Source of the DNA: Oscillospiraceae bacterium
GTDB taxonomy: Bacteria > Bacillota > Clostridia > Oscillospirales > Ruminococcaceae
DNA length: 58,982 nucleotides
Direction: 5' to 3'
Assembly: GCA_015067125.1 (NCBI GenBank)
Contig: SVNB01000001.1
Coordinates: forward strand, 1-58,982
The notes beneath the pieces are model-generated. The model was not told the DNA's origin. It saw nothing but the letters and a program-made list of their open reading frames with translations, and made no database searches. Positions 24,568 to 32,349 of this stretch are shown here, piece by piece (the stretch's first letter is position 1; each line of letters opens with the position of its first letter). Position numbers and translations under genes: made by a program.

Positions 24568-24906
24568 ATGCGTGAAAAGAAAGAAATAAACATAAAAATA
24601 GGCGAACACGTAAAAAAGGCAAGAGAAAGGGCCGGAATTACCCAGGAACAGCTTGCGGAAAAAATAGATGTTTCGCCCCAGTATATTTCGGATCTGGAAC
24701 GCGGCGTGGTCGGAATTTCAGTTGAAAAATTAAAAAATCTCTGCGTTGTTCTTGGAGTAAGCAGCGACGAAATTCTTTTCGGAAACATTCATGCCGAAAG
24801 TTCGGCAGCTTTTTTCGAGAAAATCAGCATCCTTTCCGAAAGCCAGGTTCTTATTCTTTCGGACATCATAAACAAATACATAGAAGCGGTTTCTTTGGAT
24901 AAATAA
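24568..24906 (+). CDS. XRE-family regulator divergent from the pilus operon
   Basis: 112 residues. A lambda-repressor-like helix-turn-helix occupies about residues 5-62 (ITQEQLAEKIDVSPQYISDLERG). The C-terminal 45 residues are helical and may dimerise. Start: ATG at 24568 follows GGACGGTGATAAG; an in-frame ATG at 24553 has no ribosome site and lies against the operator. Because its promoter region carries palindromes on both sides of the pilus promoter, it is the likely repressor (or switch) of pilus expression and of itself. Confidence 0.85.
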   Translation: MREKKEINIKIGEHVKKARERAGITQEQLAEKIDVSPQYISDLERGVVGISVEKLKNLCVVLGVSSDEILFGNIHAESSAAFFEKISILSESQVLILSDIINKYIEAVSLDK

Positions 24907-25006
24907 TATCTGCCTGTTGCTTCGCTGCCGGAAAGCGCAAAAAAATCGGCATTTTACAAAAATCCGAAAACTTGTTCTGCCAAGACAATCGAAGGCATCC
25001 CAAACA

Positions 25007-25048
25007 AATAAGCCACCTAACCTCCAAATGTTGGTCAGGTGGCTTATT
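25007..25048. terminator. Bidirectional terminator between XRE gene and tmRNA
   Basis: A 12-bp perfect stem aataagccacct / aggtggcttatt encloses an 18-nt loop; short T-rich tails follow on both strands. It lies 30 bp past the tmRNA 3' end. Confidence 0.65.
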
Positions 25049-25078
25049 CTGTAATTTTTCACACTATGTGAAACTGAT

Positions 25079-25428
25079 TGGTGGAGGCGAGGGGAGTCGA
25101 ACCCCTGTCCGAAAGTCCGTCCACACAAACTTCTCCGGGTGCAGAATGTTGTTTAAGCTTCCCGAATAAACCAGACAGCAGTCAAACCGGTCTGTTCGGT
25201 ATTTTCCTGTTACGGCGGCGGTACGGAAAAAGCTCCCGCCTGTCGTTCACCGCTGATCGACGCCCTTACCAAAGCCGCGGTACTCTTTGGCAGAACGGCT
25301 GCTTAATTAAGCAGCAAAAGCAAATCTGTTAGATTTAGCGTTTATTGTTTTTACCCGTTTTATAGATGGCCGGGCGCATCTACCCGCTATTCATGCTTCA
25401 AAACCCCCGTCGAAACCTTTACGCCCCC
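25079..25428 (-). ncRNA. ssrA: Transfer-messenger RNA (tmRNA)
   Basis: 350 nt. The 5' end GGGGGCG pairs with CGCCTCC before the terminal ACCA; the T-arm is GGGGTTCGACTCCCC, and the 5' part has the tmRNA signature GGTTTCGACGG. The tag frame is at 25339-25307: GCT AAA TCT AAC AGA TTT GCT TTT GCT GCT TAA, giving AKSNRFAFAA. It rescues stalled ribosomes by adding this degradation tag. Its partner smpB is the next gene upstream on the same strand. Confidence 0.95.
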
Positions 25429-25468
25429 ATATATAAGAAAGCTTCGGTCCCAAAAAAGGAATAAAAAG

Positions 25469-25936
25469 TTATTTTCTCTGTTCTTTCAAATGCCGCTCAA
25501 TATCCCTCTGCATATCGCGCTTTGCGGCATCATCACGCTTATCATAAAGCTTTTTTCCCCGGCAAAGGCCAACAGCAACCTTAACTCTTGAACCGCTGAA
25601 ATAAAGTTCCAGCGGAACAAGCGTCATTCCCTGCTGCTGTATCGCCGCGTTAAGCTTCATAATTTCGCGCTTGTGCATCAAAAGCCGGCGAACCCGAAGA
25701 GGATCACGGTTAAAAATATTGCCTTTTTCATAGGGACTGATGTGCATTCCGTTTACAAAAATCTCGCCGTTTTTAATATCGCACCAGCTGTCCTTAAGGT
25801 TAACCTGCCCTGCACGAATACTTTTTACTTCCGTACCGAAAAGTTCTATTCCGGCTTCATATTTATCGTCCACAAAATAATCATGAAAAGCCTTTTTGTT
25901 GTTCGCAATGCTTTTTCTCGATTCTTTTTTATCCAT
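25469..25936 (-). CDS. smpB: SsrA-binding protein
   Basis: 155 residues, the normal length. N-terminal IANNKKAFHDYFV, the GIELFGTEVKSIR segment and the basic C-terminal tail (GKKLYDKRDDAAKRDMQRDI) are all diagnostic of SmpB, which binds the tRNA-like domain of tmRNA and brings it to the ribosomal A site. The ATG at 25936 follows GGAGGC; a longer upstream frame is not supported. The gene lies just upstream of ssrA and is probably cotranscribed. Confidence 0.97.
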   Translation of the reverse strand: MDKKESRKSIANNKKAFHDYFVDDKYEAGIELFGTEVKSIRAGQVNLKDSWCDIKNGEIFVNGMHISPYEKGNIFNRDPLRVRRLLMHKREIMKLNAAIQQQGMTLVPLELYFSGSRVKVAVGLCRGKKLYDKRDDAAKRDMQRDIERHLKEQRK

Positions 25937-25940
25937 CTTC

Positions 25941-26215
25941 CGTTTCGCCTCCTTTCCAATAAAAGCTCCCCAGAGTAGGAGCTGTCTGCGCAGCAGACTG
26001 AAGAGGGATATCCCTGACAAAATCAGATAAGCCCTCCGTGTTCTTTGTTATCCCTCATCCGTCTTTTCGGCCTTTGGCCGAAAATCCACCTGTACTCTTG
26101 CGGTGCCCAAAATATTCTGCGGCATATGCCTTGAATATTTTGACCGCGGCGCCAAACCCTGCTCGCTGTTTCGCCCACTGGGCGCGCTTCGCAGGCTTTG
26201 CTCTCTGGGAAGGCT
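25941..26215. repeat. Probable dispersed intergenic element between recR and smpB
   Basis: About 275 bp without a convincing gene. It includes short dyads (ctgtctgcgcagcag..., cggcctttggccg) and ends with CTCCCC/GGAG-type ends near 25968-25990. The 72-codon minus ORF over it has no ribosome site. I recognise the general sequence type as one repeated between genes in clostridia, but cannot verify it here. Confidence 0.35.
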
Positions 26216-26218
26216 GTT

Positions 26219-26818
26219 TTACATTCTGCTGCGTCCTTCAATGGCTCTGTAAAGGGTCACTTCGTCCGCGTATTCAAGGTTTCCGCCAACGGGAATTCCA
26301 TACGCAAGGCGCGAAACTATAACGCCCAGCGGTTTAAGAAGGCGCGAAATATACATCGCGGTGGCTTCGCCTTCCACCGTCGGGTTTGTGGCCATAATAA
26401 CCTCTTTAACCTCGCCGTCTTCAAGCCGTGCCAAAAGTTCCTTAATAAAAAGACTTTCCGGTCCCACTCCGTCCATAGGAGAAATCAGTCCGCCCAGAAC
26501 GTGATAAAGCCCGTCGTATTCCTTGGTGCGCTCGATGGCAATAACGTCCCTTGGGTCCTCAACAACACAGATGGTGCTTCTGTCCCTGGTTTCATCGCAG
26601 CAGATTGCGCATCTGGGTGCGTCGGTTATGTTTTTGCAAACTTCGCAGTAACCGATTTTTTCCCTTGCTTCAAGAATCGAAGCCGCAAATTCCCTTGCTT
26701 CTTCCTCCGGCATGCGAAGAATATGAAAAGCAAGCCGCTGCGCGCTTTTTTTACCGATTCCCGGAAGACGGGCAAAATGCTCGGTCAGTTTTGTAAGCGG
26801 AAGTACCCGATAGTTCAT
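26219..26818 (-). CDS. recR: Recombination protein RecR
   Basis: 199 residues. Order: N-terminal helix-hairpin-helix with LPGIGKKSAQRLAFHIL (about 18-35), zinc finger YCEVC...RCAIC (about 57-73), Toprim domain starting with ICVVEDPRDVIAIE, and the Walker-like C-terminal SRLAYGIPVGGNLEYAD. RecR with RecO/RecF loads RecA at gaps. The order dnaX-ybaB-recR on one strand is the classic cluster. Confidence 0.97.
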   Translation of the reverse strand: MNYRVLPLTKLTEHFARLPGIGKKSAQRLAFHILRMPEEEAREFAASILEAREKIGYCEVCKNITDAPRCAICCDETRDRSTICVVEDPRDVIAIERTKEYDGLYHVLGGLISPMDGVGPESLFIKELLARLEDGEVKEVIMATNPTVEGEATAMYISRLLKPLGVIVSRLAYGIPVGGNLEYADEVTLYRAIEGRSRM

Positions 26819-26835
26819 TATAAACCTCTAAAAAA

Positions 26836-27183
26836 TCAGAACATTCCGGGAATATTAAGGCTTCCGGTAATGGCGTTCATTGCTTCTGCGTTGGTTTTTT
26901 CGATGGTGGAAACAGCTTCGTTAACGCCGGCAACAATAAGGTCCTGCAGCATTTCTATATCGTCCGGATCAACAACTTCCGGTTTGATTTCGATTCCGGT
27001 CATTTCTTTTTTGCCGTTCATGTGAATGGTAAGCATTCCGCCGCCAACGGTAAAATCATATTCCTTTGCGTCAAGCTCTTCCTGAAGAGAAGCCATCTGC
27101 TCCTGCATTTTCTGTGCCTGTTTAATCATGCCCTGCATGTTGGAAGGGCCGCCGCCGTATCCCTGGGGAAGTCTTGCTTTCAT
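26836..27183 (-). CDS. YbaB/EbfC nucleoid-associated protein
   Basis: 115 residues. Gly-rich start followed by NMQGMIKQAQKMQEQMASLQEEL and the GGGMLTIHMNGKKEMTGIEI core are typical of the family, which binds DNA as a tweezer-shaped dimer. ATG at 27183 has GGAGGA upstream. It lies between dnaX and recR, 17 bp before recR. Confidence 0.95.
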   Translation of the reverse strand: MKARLPQGYGGGPSNMQGMIKQAQKMQEQMASLQEELDAKEYDFTVGGGMLTIHMNGKKEMTGIEIKPEVVDPDDIEMLQDLIVAGVNEAVSTIEKTNAEAMNAITGSLNIPGMF

Positions 27184-27223
27184 ATTATATTCCTCCGATT
27201 CTGGAAAATTTTGTCTTTTTATA

Positions 27224-28807
27224 TCAAAGCTCGCCAATGCCAAGATCCTGCGCCTTTTTCATAAGTGCCGCAAGAGGGTCATCTTCGGGCTTTTTTTCTG
27301 TTTTTTTATAAGGTCCGATTCCATAGCGCGTTCCGCAGACTTCGGTAATTGCGTTTTTGATTACTTCTCTGGAATCATCGTTTTTCTGCATATAGTCAAT
27401 AAAAAAGCTGTTGGGAGAATCTATCAGCACCCTTTTGCCGCAAAGATAAGCTTTGGAACCGCTAAGCAGAGAAAAAAGCATTCCGTTCTTTTTGCGGATT
27501 ATCTCGATAACATCTTCCCATTGAGAAAATTCGCTCTCTCCGGCCGGTACTTCCGGTACAAAAGCCGCTTTTGCCGGTTCTTCGTAAACGGCTTTTTGTT
27601 CCGTAGCTTCCGCTTCGGTTTCTTCCGGCATTACCTGCGCCGGCGCAAAGCCTTTGGCCTTTAAAAAAGCCAGTTCCCTTTCAAGCTTTTCTATTCTTGC
27701 AAGCAAAGCTTCCGTTCCGTCAGAAAGTTCCGGAGAACAAAGCTTTACCAGCGCAAGCTCAAATTCCAGCCGTTTGGAAGCGCTTTTGGACATCTTTACA
27801 AGGGTATCCTGCAAAACAGAAACGGCATAAAAAATTTCTGATGCAGAAAAGGTTTTTGCCTGTTTTTCTATGCGGAGCATCTCTCCCGGCAAAACTTTAA
27901 GAATTGCGGAAGCTTCCTTTGTGCAGGCGGATATCATCAGATTGCGGAAGTGGTTTATAAGTTCATCGCAAATGCGCGAAACGTCCGCAGAACCTTCATA
28001 AAGCTTATCCACCGCCGCAAGCACCGCCGCAACGTCTTTTTCCGAGATTTTTTCGGTAAGCTCGAAAAGATATTCCCTGCCCGCAAGTCCCGCGCAGCGG
28101 CTTACCGTATCCGCGGTTATAACCTCGTCGGAAGAACGGCAGATATCCAGAAGAGAAAGAGCATCGCGCATACCGCCGTCCGCAAGCTTGCCTATAAGCA
28201 AAGCTCCCTCGTCTTCAATTTCAATGTGCTCCATTTTACAGACAAATTTAACCCGCTCGGCAATAACCTCCGGCGGCATTCTTCTGTAATCAAAACGCAT
28301 ACAGCGGGAAAGTATCGTCGCTGGCAGCCGGTGAACTTCCGTAGTCGCAAGAATAAATATAACGTGCTCCGGTGGTTCTTCCATAATTTTAAGCAAAGCG
28401 TTTGCCGCCTCTTTGGTCAGCATATGCGCTTCGTCAATAATATAAACGCGGTATTTTGCCACGGCCGGGGTAAAATTTGCTTCAGAACGCAAATCGCGGA
28501 TATCATCTATGTTTCTGTTGGAAGCGGCGTCCATTTCCGTAATATCCAGAAGAGAACCGTCATCAATGCCTTTGCAGATTTCGCATTCTCCGCAGGGTTC
28601 GCCGTCTTTTTCATTGGGGCAGTTTACTGCCTTTGCAAGGATCTTTGCGCAGGTGGTTTTACCTATGCCTCTGCTTCCGGTAAAAAGATATGCATGACCA
28701 AAGGTACCCTCGGCCACTTCTTTTGCAAGAACGGAGGTTATATGTTCCTGGCCTGCAACGTCCCTGAAAAATCTTGGACGATATTTGCGGTAAAGCGCCT
28801 GATACAT
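27224..28807 (-). CDS. dnaX: DNA polymerase III subunit gamma/tau
   Basis: 527 residues. Starts MYQALYRKYRP. The AAA+ domain shows Walker A GSRGIGKTT (about 45-53), a four-Cys zinc site (NCP...CGECEIC), Walker B IIDEAHML and the SRC motif (ILSRCMRFDY). The clamp-loader collar domain follows, then an acidic/Ala-rich linker and a C-terminal tau-like region. No programmed frameshift site is obvious to me. It forms the clamp loader. Confidence 0.97.
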   Translation of the reverse strand: MYQALYRKYRPRFFRDVAGQEHITSVLAKEVAEGTFGHAYLFTGSRGIGKTTCAKILAKAVNCPNEKDGEPCGECEICKGIDDGSLLDITEMDAASNRNIDDIRDLRSEANFTPAVAKYRVYIIDEAHMLTKEAANALLKIMEEPPEHVIFILATTEVHRLPATILSRCMRFDYRRMPPEVIAERVKFVCKMEHIEIEDEGALLIGKLADGGMRDALSLLDICRSSDEVITADTVSRCAGLAGREYLFELTEKISEKDVAAVLAAVDKLYEGSADVSRICDELINHFRNLMISACTKEASAILKVLPGEMLRIEKQAKTFSASEIFYAVSVLQDTLVKMSKSASKRLEFELALVKLCSPELSDGTEALLARIEKLERELAFLKAKGFAPAQVMPEETEAEATEQKAVYEEPAKAAFVPEVPAGESEFSQWEDVIEIIRKKNGMLFSLLSGSKAYLCGKRVLIDSPNSFFIDYMQKNDDSREVIKNAITEVCGTRYGIGPYKKTEKKPEDDPLAALMKKAQDLGIGEL

Positions 28808-28860
28808 AATAATTTCCTCCTTTCAAAACGCCTTTTTTACTAAACGGCACAAATAAAAAA

Positions 28861-29010
28861 CGCGGATGTGCACTTTATCATACGGCATACAGATTTGTCT
28901 GCGGCACCCAAAAAGACCGCTTAATGCTGCTCGGTTCCCCGCCTGACATGGTTCACAGTTTTTTGTCGCACAGGACCCGTATACCGCATGGCAAAGCGCA
29001 TATCCGCGCC
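28861..29010 (-). ncRNA. ffs: Signal recognition particle RNA (small bacterial type)
   Basis: About 150 nt. The ends pair (cgcggatatgcgc with gtgcacatccgcg), and the conserved Ffh-binding loop region is seen as CCATGTCAGG...GGAACCGAGCAGCATTAAGCGG-like sequence split around 28918-28960. It lies directly upstream of dnaX on the same strand, its usual place in Firmicutes. Exact ends are estimates. It guides membrane proteins with Ffh. Confidence 0.88.
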
Positions 29011-29040
29011 GTCATCTTGTTTTTTTACCTGCTGAATAAA

Positions 29041-29373
29041 TTATTCCGCAATTTCCTCTGCGGGAACTTCTTCGCATTCGCAATCGCAGCAGCATTCCTC
29101 TTCCGGGAACTCATCAAAAACATCATCGCAGCAATCGCAGCAGCAATCATCACAGCAGCAATTTTTCTTCATAACAAAATACATTGCAGCAGCACCTGCG
29201 GCAAGAAGAGCAAGACCGCCAACAACAATTCCGATAATAGTACCGAATTTCATAGATTTACCACCTTTCAATATTGCTTTTGTTTTCTTTTTTATTTTAA
29301 GCTTTTTTGCTTCAAATTTATCATAAGCATCAACGATGGTCCTCATTGCGTTTATAACTTCAACAGCTTTCAT
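29041..29373 (-). CDS. Single-span membrane protein with Cys/Asp-rich tail
   Basis: 110 residues: a basic amphipathic N-terminal part (1-40), one membrane helix (about 44-68), then a tail with 13 cysteines in clusters (CCC-DD-CCC-D-CC, later CCCDCEC) mixed with Asp and Glu. Such a tail could bind metal ions. Start: ATG at 29373 has GAAGG eight bases upstream; an in-frame ATG at 29253 has the stronger site AAAGGTGG and would give a 70-residue protein beginning MKFGTIIGIVVGG. Either or both may be used. No named family is recognised. Confidence 0.6.
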   Translation of the reverse strand: MKAVEVINAMRTIVDAYDKFEAKKLKIKKKTKAILKGGKSMKFGTIIGIVVGGLALLAAGAAAMYFVMKKNCCCDDCCCDCCDDVFDEFPEEECCCDCECEEVPAEEIAE

Positions 29374-29455
29374 CGAAGGCGCCTTCTTTCACATATTAAA
29401 CAGTATAATAAATAATAACATAAATTTTCCTTTTCGGCAAGTGCCTTATCAATAA

Positions 29456-31048
29456 TTAATTATAATTTAACAAATCTATTCCGCTGCAGATATCCCTGAA
29501 AATCGGTGCGGCAAAATCTCCGCCGGAATCCATTCCCTCCGCAAACACAGCAATGGCATATTTGGGTTCCTCTGCCGGGTAAAAACCCACAAACCACGCA
29601 TGAATAATTTCTTCTCCCTCGCTGTTATATTGTCCCGTCTGGGCAGAAGCGGTTTTTCCTCCGGCAGAACCGTTTTTTGGTTTCGCGTTTTCTCCGCTGC
29701 CGTTTTCCACAACGTTTATCATCATATTTTTAATAGTTTCTGCCGTTTTTTCGCTCATCGCCGGGTTTTTCGCATAATCCGGCGTTTCTTCAAAAACGCC
29801 TTTTTTATCATAAGTTCCAAGCACAAGCTTTGGCACCACGGCTTTTCCTCCGTTTGCTATGGCAGAAGCCAAAGCCGCCATCTGCACCGGCGTTGCCAAA
29901 AGACTTCCCTGTCCGAACGCAAAACTTGCCAGTACCGTTTTTGCATAAAGTTCCCCGGAAGAAGGCAGATTGCCCGCTCCGGAAAAAAAAACTTCTCCAA
30001 AATCCGCCGGAACCCCAAACCCAAGGTTCTTTGCCATTTCCAAAATCCGTTCTCCGCCAACTTCCAGCGCAAGGTCAATAAAATACGGATTGCACGAAAT
30101 TTCAAGCGCTTTTTCCATATTTATCTCTCCGTGACCCGGTTCCCAGTGGCATTTATAAACTCTTTCGTCCACAGCTATGCTGCCGCTGCATTCAAAAGTT
30201 CTTTCCGGAGATATGCCCGCTTCCAAAGCTGCCGCCGCCACAACCAGCTTCCAGGTGGAACCCACGCTGTAAGCGGTAAACGCCCTGTTGATAAACGGCG
30301 AATTTTCATCTTCAAGATATGCCGCAATATCCGCCGGTTCAAAATCCGGTGCGGAAACCGAAGCCAGGATCTCTCCGCTTTCAATATCCATAACCACCGC
30401 CGCGCCTTTTTCCGTTCCGGCCGCAAGGGAATTTTCCGTAATTTTCTGAATATCGTAATCAAGCGTCAGCACCACTCCGCAGTTTTCAGAAACCTCTTCC
30501 TCTTCAAGCAAAATCTCTTCTCCCAAAAGAAGCCTTCCTGTTCCGTCAGTGTAATAGCTGGCTTTAACGGATTTCGTGTTTTCCTCAAAAAAATCGTTAT
30601 AGGCCTTTTCAATTCCGGCCGCGCCCTTTTGGCCGTTCATATATCCCACTATATGCGGTGCGGCAACGCTTTCGCCGTATCTTCCGGCAAAAGAAAAATT
30701 ATAAATCCCCTCGCCTTCAATTATTTTTCCGCCAAGATCCATAACCGTCGGCTCAAGCTTTAAAAAAGCCTCCGCAAGCTCGTCCCTTCCGCTGAACTTT
30801 GCTATAACAGAAGTTTCAAGCATATCCGGAAAAATCAAAATCCGTCTTTCCCTGCTTTTATTAACAAACGGATAAAGGTTTCTGTCAAAAATTCCGGCAC
30901 GGCTTTCTGCAAGGGTAATAACCCTTCTGCTTTGCATGGCGGCGGCTTCTTTTGCTATGCCGCCGGTGCTGATATACATTATTCTTAAAGTCACCGCACC
31001 CATAAAACAAAGCATAACACAGAAAAAACTTATTATTCTTTTTGCCAC
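29456..31048 (-). CDS. Class B penicillin-binding protein (FtsI/SpoVD-like transpeptidase)
   Basis: 530 residues. One N-terminal membrane anchor (about 4-24), an N-terminal dimerisation-type domain with the RAGIFDRN motif, and a transpeptidase domain. Active-site motifs: SxxK as STWK with the acyl-accepting Ser, SxN as SCN, and KTx as KTA (GGKTASAQTG, where most relatives have KTG). It would cross-link peptidoglycan in division, elongation or spore cortex; which one is not clear. GTG start at 31048. It is transcribed away from the tRNA-Leu gene and overlaps nothing. Confidence 0.88.
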   Translation of the reverse strand: MAKRIISFFCVMLCFMGAVTLRIMYISTGGIAKEAAAMQSRRVITLAESRAGIFDRNLYPFVNKSRERRILIFPDMLETSVIAKFSGRDELAEAFLKLEPTVMDLGGKIIEGEGIYNFSFAGRYGESVAAPHIVGYMNGQKGAAGIEKAYNDFFEENTKSVKASYYTDGTGRLLLGEEILLEEEEVSENCGVVLTLDYDIQKITENSLAAGTEKGAAVVMDIESGEILASVSAPDFEPADIAAYLEDENSPFINRAFTAYSVGSTWKLVVAAAALEAGISPERTFECSGSIAVDERVYKCHWEPGHGEINMEKALEISCNPYFIDLALEVGGERILEMAKNLGFGVPADFGEVFFSGAGNLPSSGELYAKTVLASFAFGQGSLLATPVQMAALASAIANGGKAVVPKLVLGTYDKKGVFEETPDYAKNPAMSEKTAETIKNMMINVVENGSGENAKPKNGSAGGKTASAQTGQYNSEGEEIIHAWFVGFYPAEEPKYAIAVFAEGMDSGGDFAAPIFRDICSGIDLLNYN

Positions 31049-31127
31049 AGCACCGCCCCTTTTTGTTTTTTATAAAAAGTCTTCCCAAAAACAAAAATAA
31101 ATAATCAAAAAAATTTTAAAAAAGTTC

Positions 31128-31156
31128 TTGACATTGCCCAAACGTTCTGATATAAT
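31128..31156 (+). promoter_or_regulatory. Promoter of tRNA-Leu
   Basis: TTGACA (31128-31133), 17-bp spacer, TATAAT (31151-31156), a consensus promoter 20 bp before the mature tRNA 5' end. Confidence 0.9.
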
Positions 31157-31176
31157 AACTCTTGCATTTGAGAAAT

Positions 31177-31260
31177 GCGGTAGTGCTGGAATAGGCAGAC
31201 AGGCACGTTTGAGGGGCGTGTGTCTTTGACGTATGGGTTCAAGTCCCATTTACCGCACCA
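31177..31260 (+). tRNA. tRNA-Leu (anticodon GAG)
   Basis: 84 nt with encoded CCA. The acceptor stem GCGGTAG pairs with TTACCGC, the anticodon loop reads ttGAGgg, and a long variable arm is present as in all leucine tRNAs. The 3' end is the integration site of the element that follows. Confidence 0.95.
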
Positions 31261-31261
31261 A
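31238..31261 (+). repeat. attL core in the tRNA-Leu 3' end
   Basis: 24 bp from the T-arm to one base past CCA. The same 24 bp recur at 37123-37146 and 22 bp recur at 37328-37349. Confidence 0.85.
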
Positions 31262-31262
31262 G

Positions 31263-31316
31263 ATTAAGGACTGATAAGCGGCTTAAATAAGCCGTTTGTT
31301 AGTCCTTAATTTTTTA
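31263..31316 (+). terminator. Terminator for the tRNA supplied by the element
   Basis: Outer stem attaaggact / agtccttaat with an inner GCGGCTTA/AAGCCGT stem, then TTTTTTAT. It lies 3 bp past the tRNA end, inside the element. Confidence 0.75.
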
Positions 31317-31329
31317 TATAATTTTGTTT

Positions 31330-31351
31330 TTGCTAACAAATTGCTAACAAA
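31330..31351 (+). repeat. Two direct repeats, putative left arm-type integrase sites
   Basis: TTGCTAACAAA occurs twice back to back (31330-31340, 31341-31351). The same 11-mer occurs at the right end of the element. Confidence 0.65.
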
Positions 31352-31525
31352 TATCTTAGATGGTGCATTTTCGTTTTCATTTTTATAAGATTTTTATAAT
31401 TTTTTAACAAAAACACTTGACAAGTATGATATAATTAAGGTGCTAAAAAATTAATTGTTGCGTATAATAAAATAGGTGTGTTAATTAAAGGGTTGTGGAA
31501 ATACATTGAAAAGGAGTGTTTTATT

Positions 31526-31696
31526 ATGGCAACAAGTAGCATCACAAAGCAAATCGTTATTTCCAAAAAACACAAAGCACAAAAATTTGTTGACGCTCTG
31601 ACAAAGGCTCAATATCGCAAAGTAAAAGAAGTTACATTAAAAAAACCTTGTAATGATATTAAAGCTGAAGATATTGAAAAGTTTTTTGGAGCATAA
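31526..31696 (+). CDS. Small protein paired with a GNAT gene (antitoxin-like)
   Basis: 56 residues, start after AAAGGAG. The N-terminal SSITKQIVIS strand and the following helix recall ribbon-helix-helix or small antitoxin proteins, and the C terminus is Lys/Glu-rich. It ends 2 bp before the GNAT gene, so the two are coupled. Small-protein/GNAT pairs are known as toxin-antitoxin modules (DUF1778-GNAT type), but this protein is not clearly DUF1778. Role inferred from context. Confidence 0.55.
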   Translation: MATSSITKQIVISKKHKAQKFVDALTKAQYRKVKEVTLKKPCNDIKAEDIEKFFGA

Positions 31697-31698
31697 TT

Positions 31699-32304
31699 AT
31701 GACAGAATATAGCCAAATTAAATTAATCGATCTATTAGAAAAGAAGGGAGAACCTTTTGTAAAGGAAATGCTCTCTTCTTTTTCTTGTCCTCTAAATCAA
31801 GATATAGAAGATTATTTACGTAGAAAAGCAGTTATTATGGCGCAAAAAAATATTTCTCCTACATATCTTATCTTTACAACGCAGTTAGGAAAACCAGTAT
31901 TAATAGGATACTACACCATTGCCTTAAAAACATTAACTATCCGCTGTGGAAAAATCACAAGGCGGCAAAGAGATAAAATAAAACGTTTCGGATCATATGA
32001 TGAAAATCAAAACGCTTATCAAATCCCTGCTTACCTTATCGCACAACTTGGTAAAAATTTTTCAAATGGCTATAACAAACTCATTACTGGTGATGAACTT
32101 TTAAAAATGGCCTGTGATAGGGTTAAAGAGAGCCAAAATCTTGTCGGTGGAAAAGTTGTTTACCTTGAATGTGAGGACAAGCCCCGACTTATTACTTTTT
32201 ATAGACGCAACGGATTTACCGAATTTGATAAAAGAGAAATAGAAGAAAAAGAAAAACGTATTTTCAAATCTGATTATCTTATACAAATGTTGAAACTTTT
32301 GTAA
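31699..32304 (+). CDS. GNAT-like acetyltransferase of the mobile element
   Basis: 201 residues. Segments YLIFTTQLGKPVLIGYYTIAL, IPAYLIAQLGKN and VVYLECEDKPRLITFYRRNGF match the order of the GNAT fold (beta 2-4, the acetyl-CoA region, and the late strand with Tyr-x-x-Asn-Gly-Phe). The Q/R-x-x-G-x-A pyrophosphate loop is not clear. It could be a toxin that acetylates aminoacyl-tRNA or a modifying enzyme without toxicity. Codon use (frequent TTA, CTA, AGA) differs from the chromosome. It ends near the convergent integrase. Confidence 0.7.
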   Translation: MTEYSQIKLIDLLEKKGEPFVKEMLSSFSCPLNQDIEDYLRRKAVIMAQKNISPTYLIFTTQLGKPVLIGYYTIALKTLTIRCGKITRRQRDKIKRFGSYDENQNAYQIPAYLIAQLGKNFSNGYNKLITGDELLKMACDRVKESQNLVGGKVVYLECEDKPRLITFYRRNGFTEFDKREIEEKEKRIFKSDYLIQMLKLL

Positions 32305-32318
32305 TTCTATATTATATA

Positions 32319-32349
32319 AAAAGCGCCGGGTTTTCCGGCGCTCTTTTTT
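32319..32349. terminator. Bidirectional terminator between GNAT and integrase genes
   Basis: Stem gcgccgg / ccggcgc (32323-32341) with A/T tails on both sides. Confidence 0.8.

Noticed and set aside
26023..26241. 72-codon minus ORF between recR and smpB
   Set aside because: Overlaps the end of recR, has no ribosome site, and looks like translation of an intergenic repeat.
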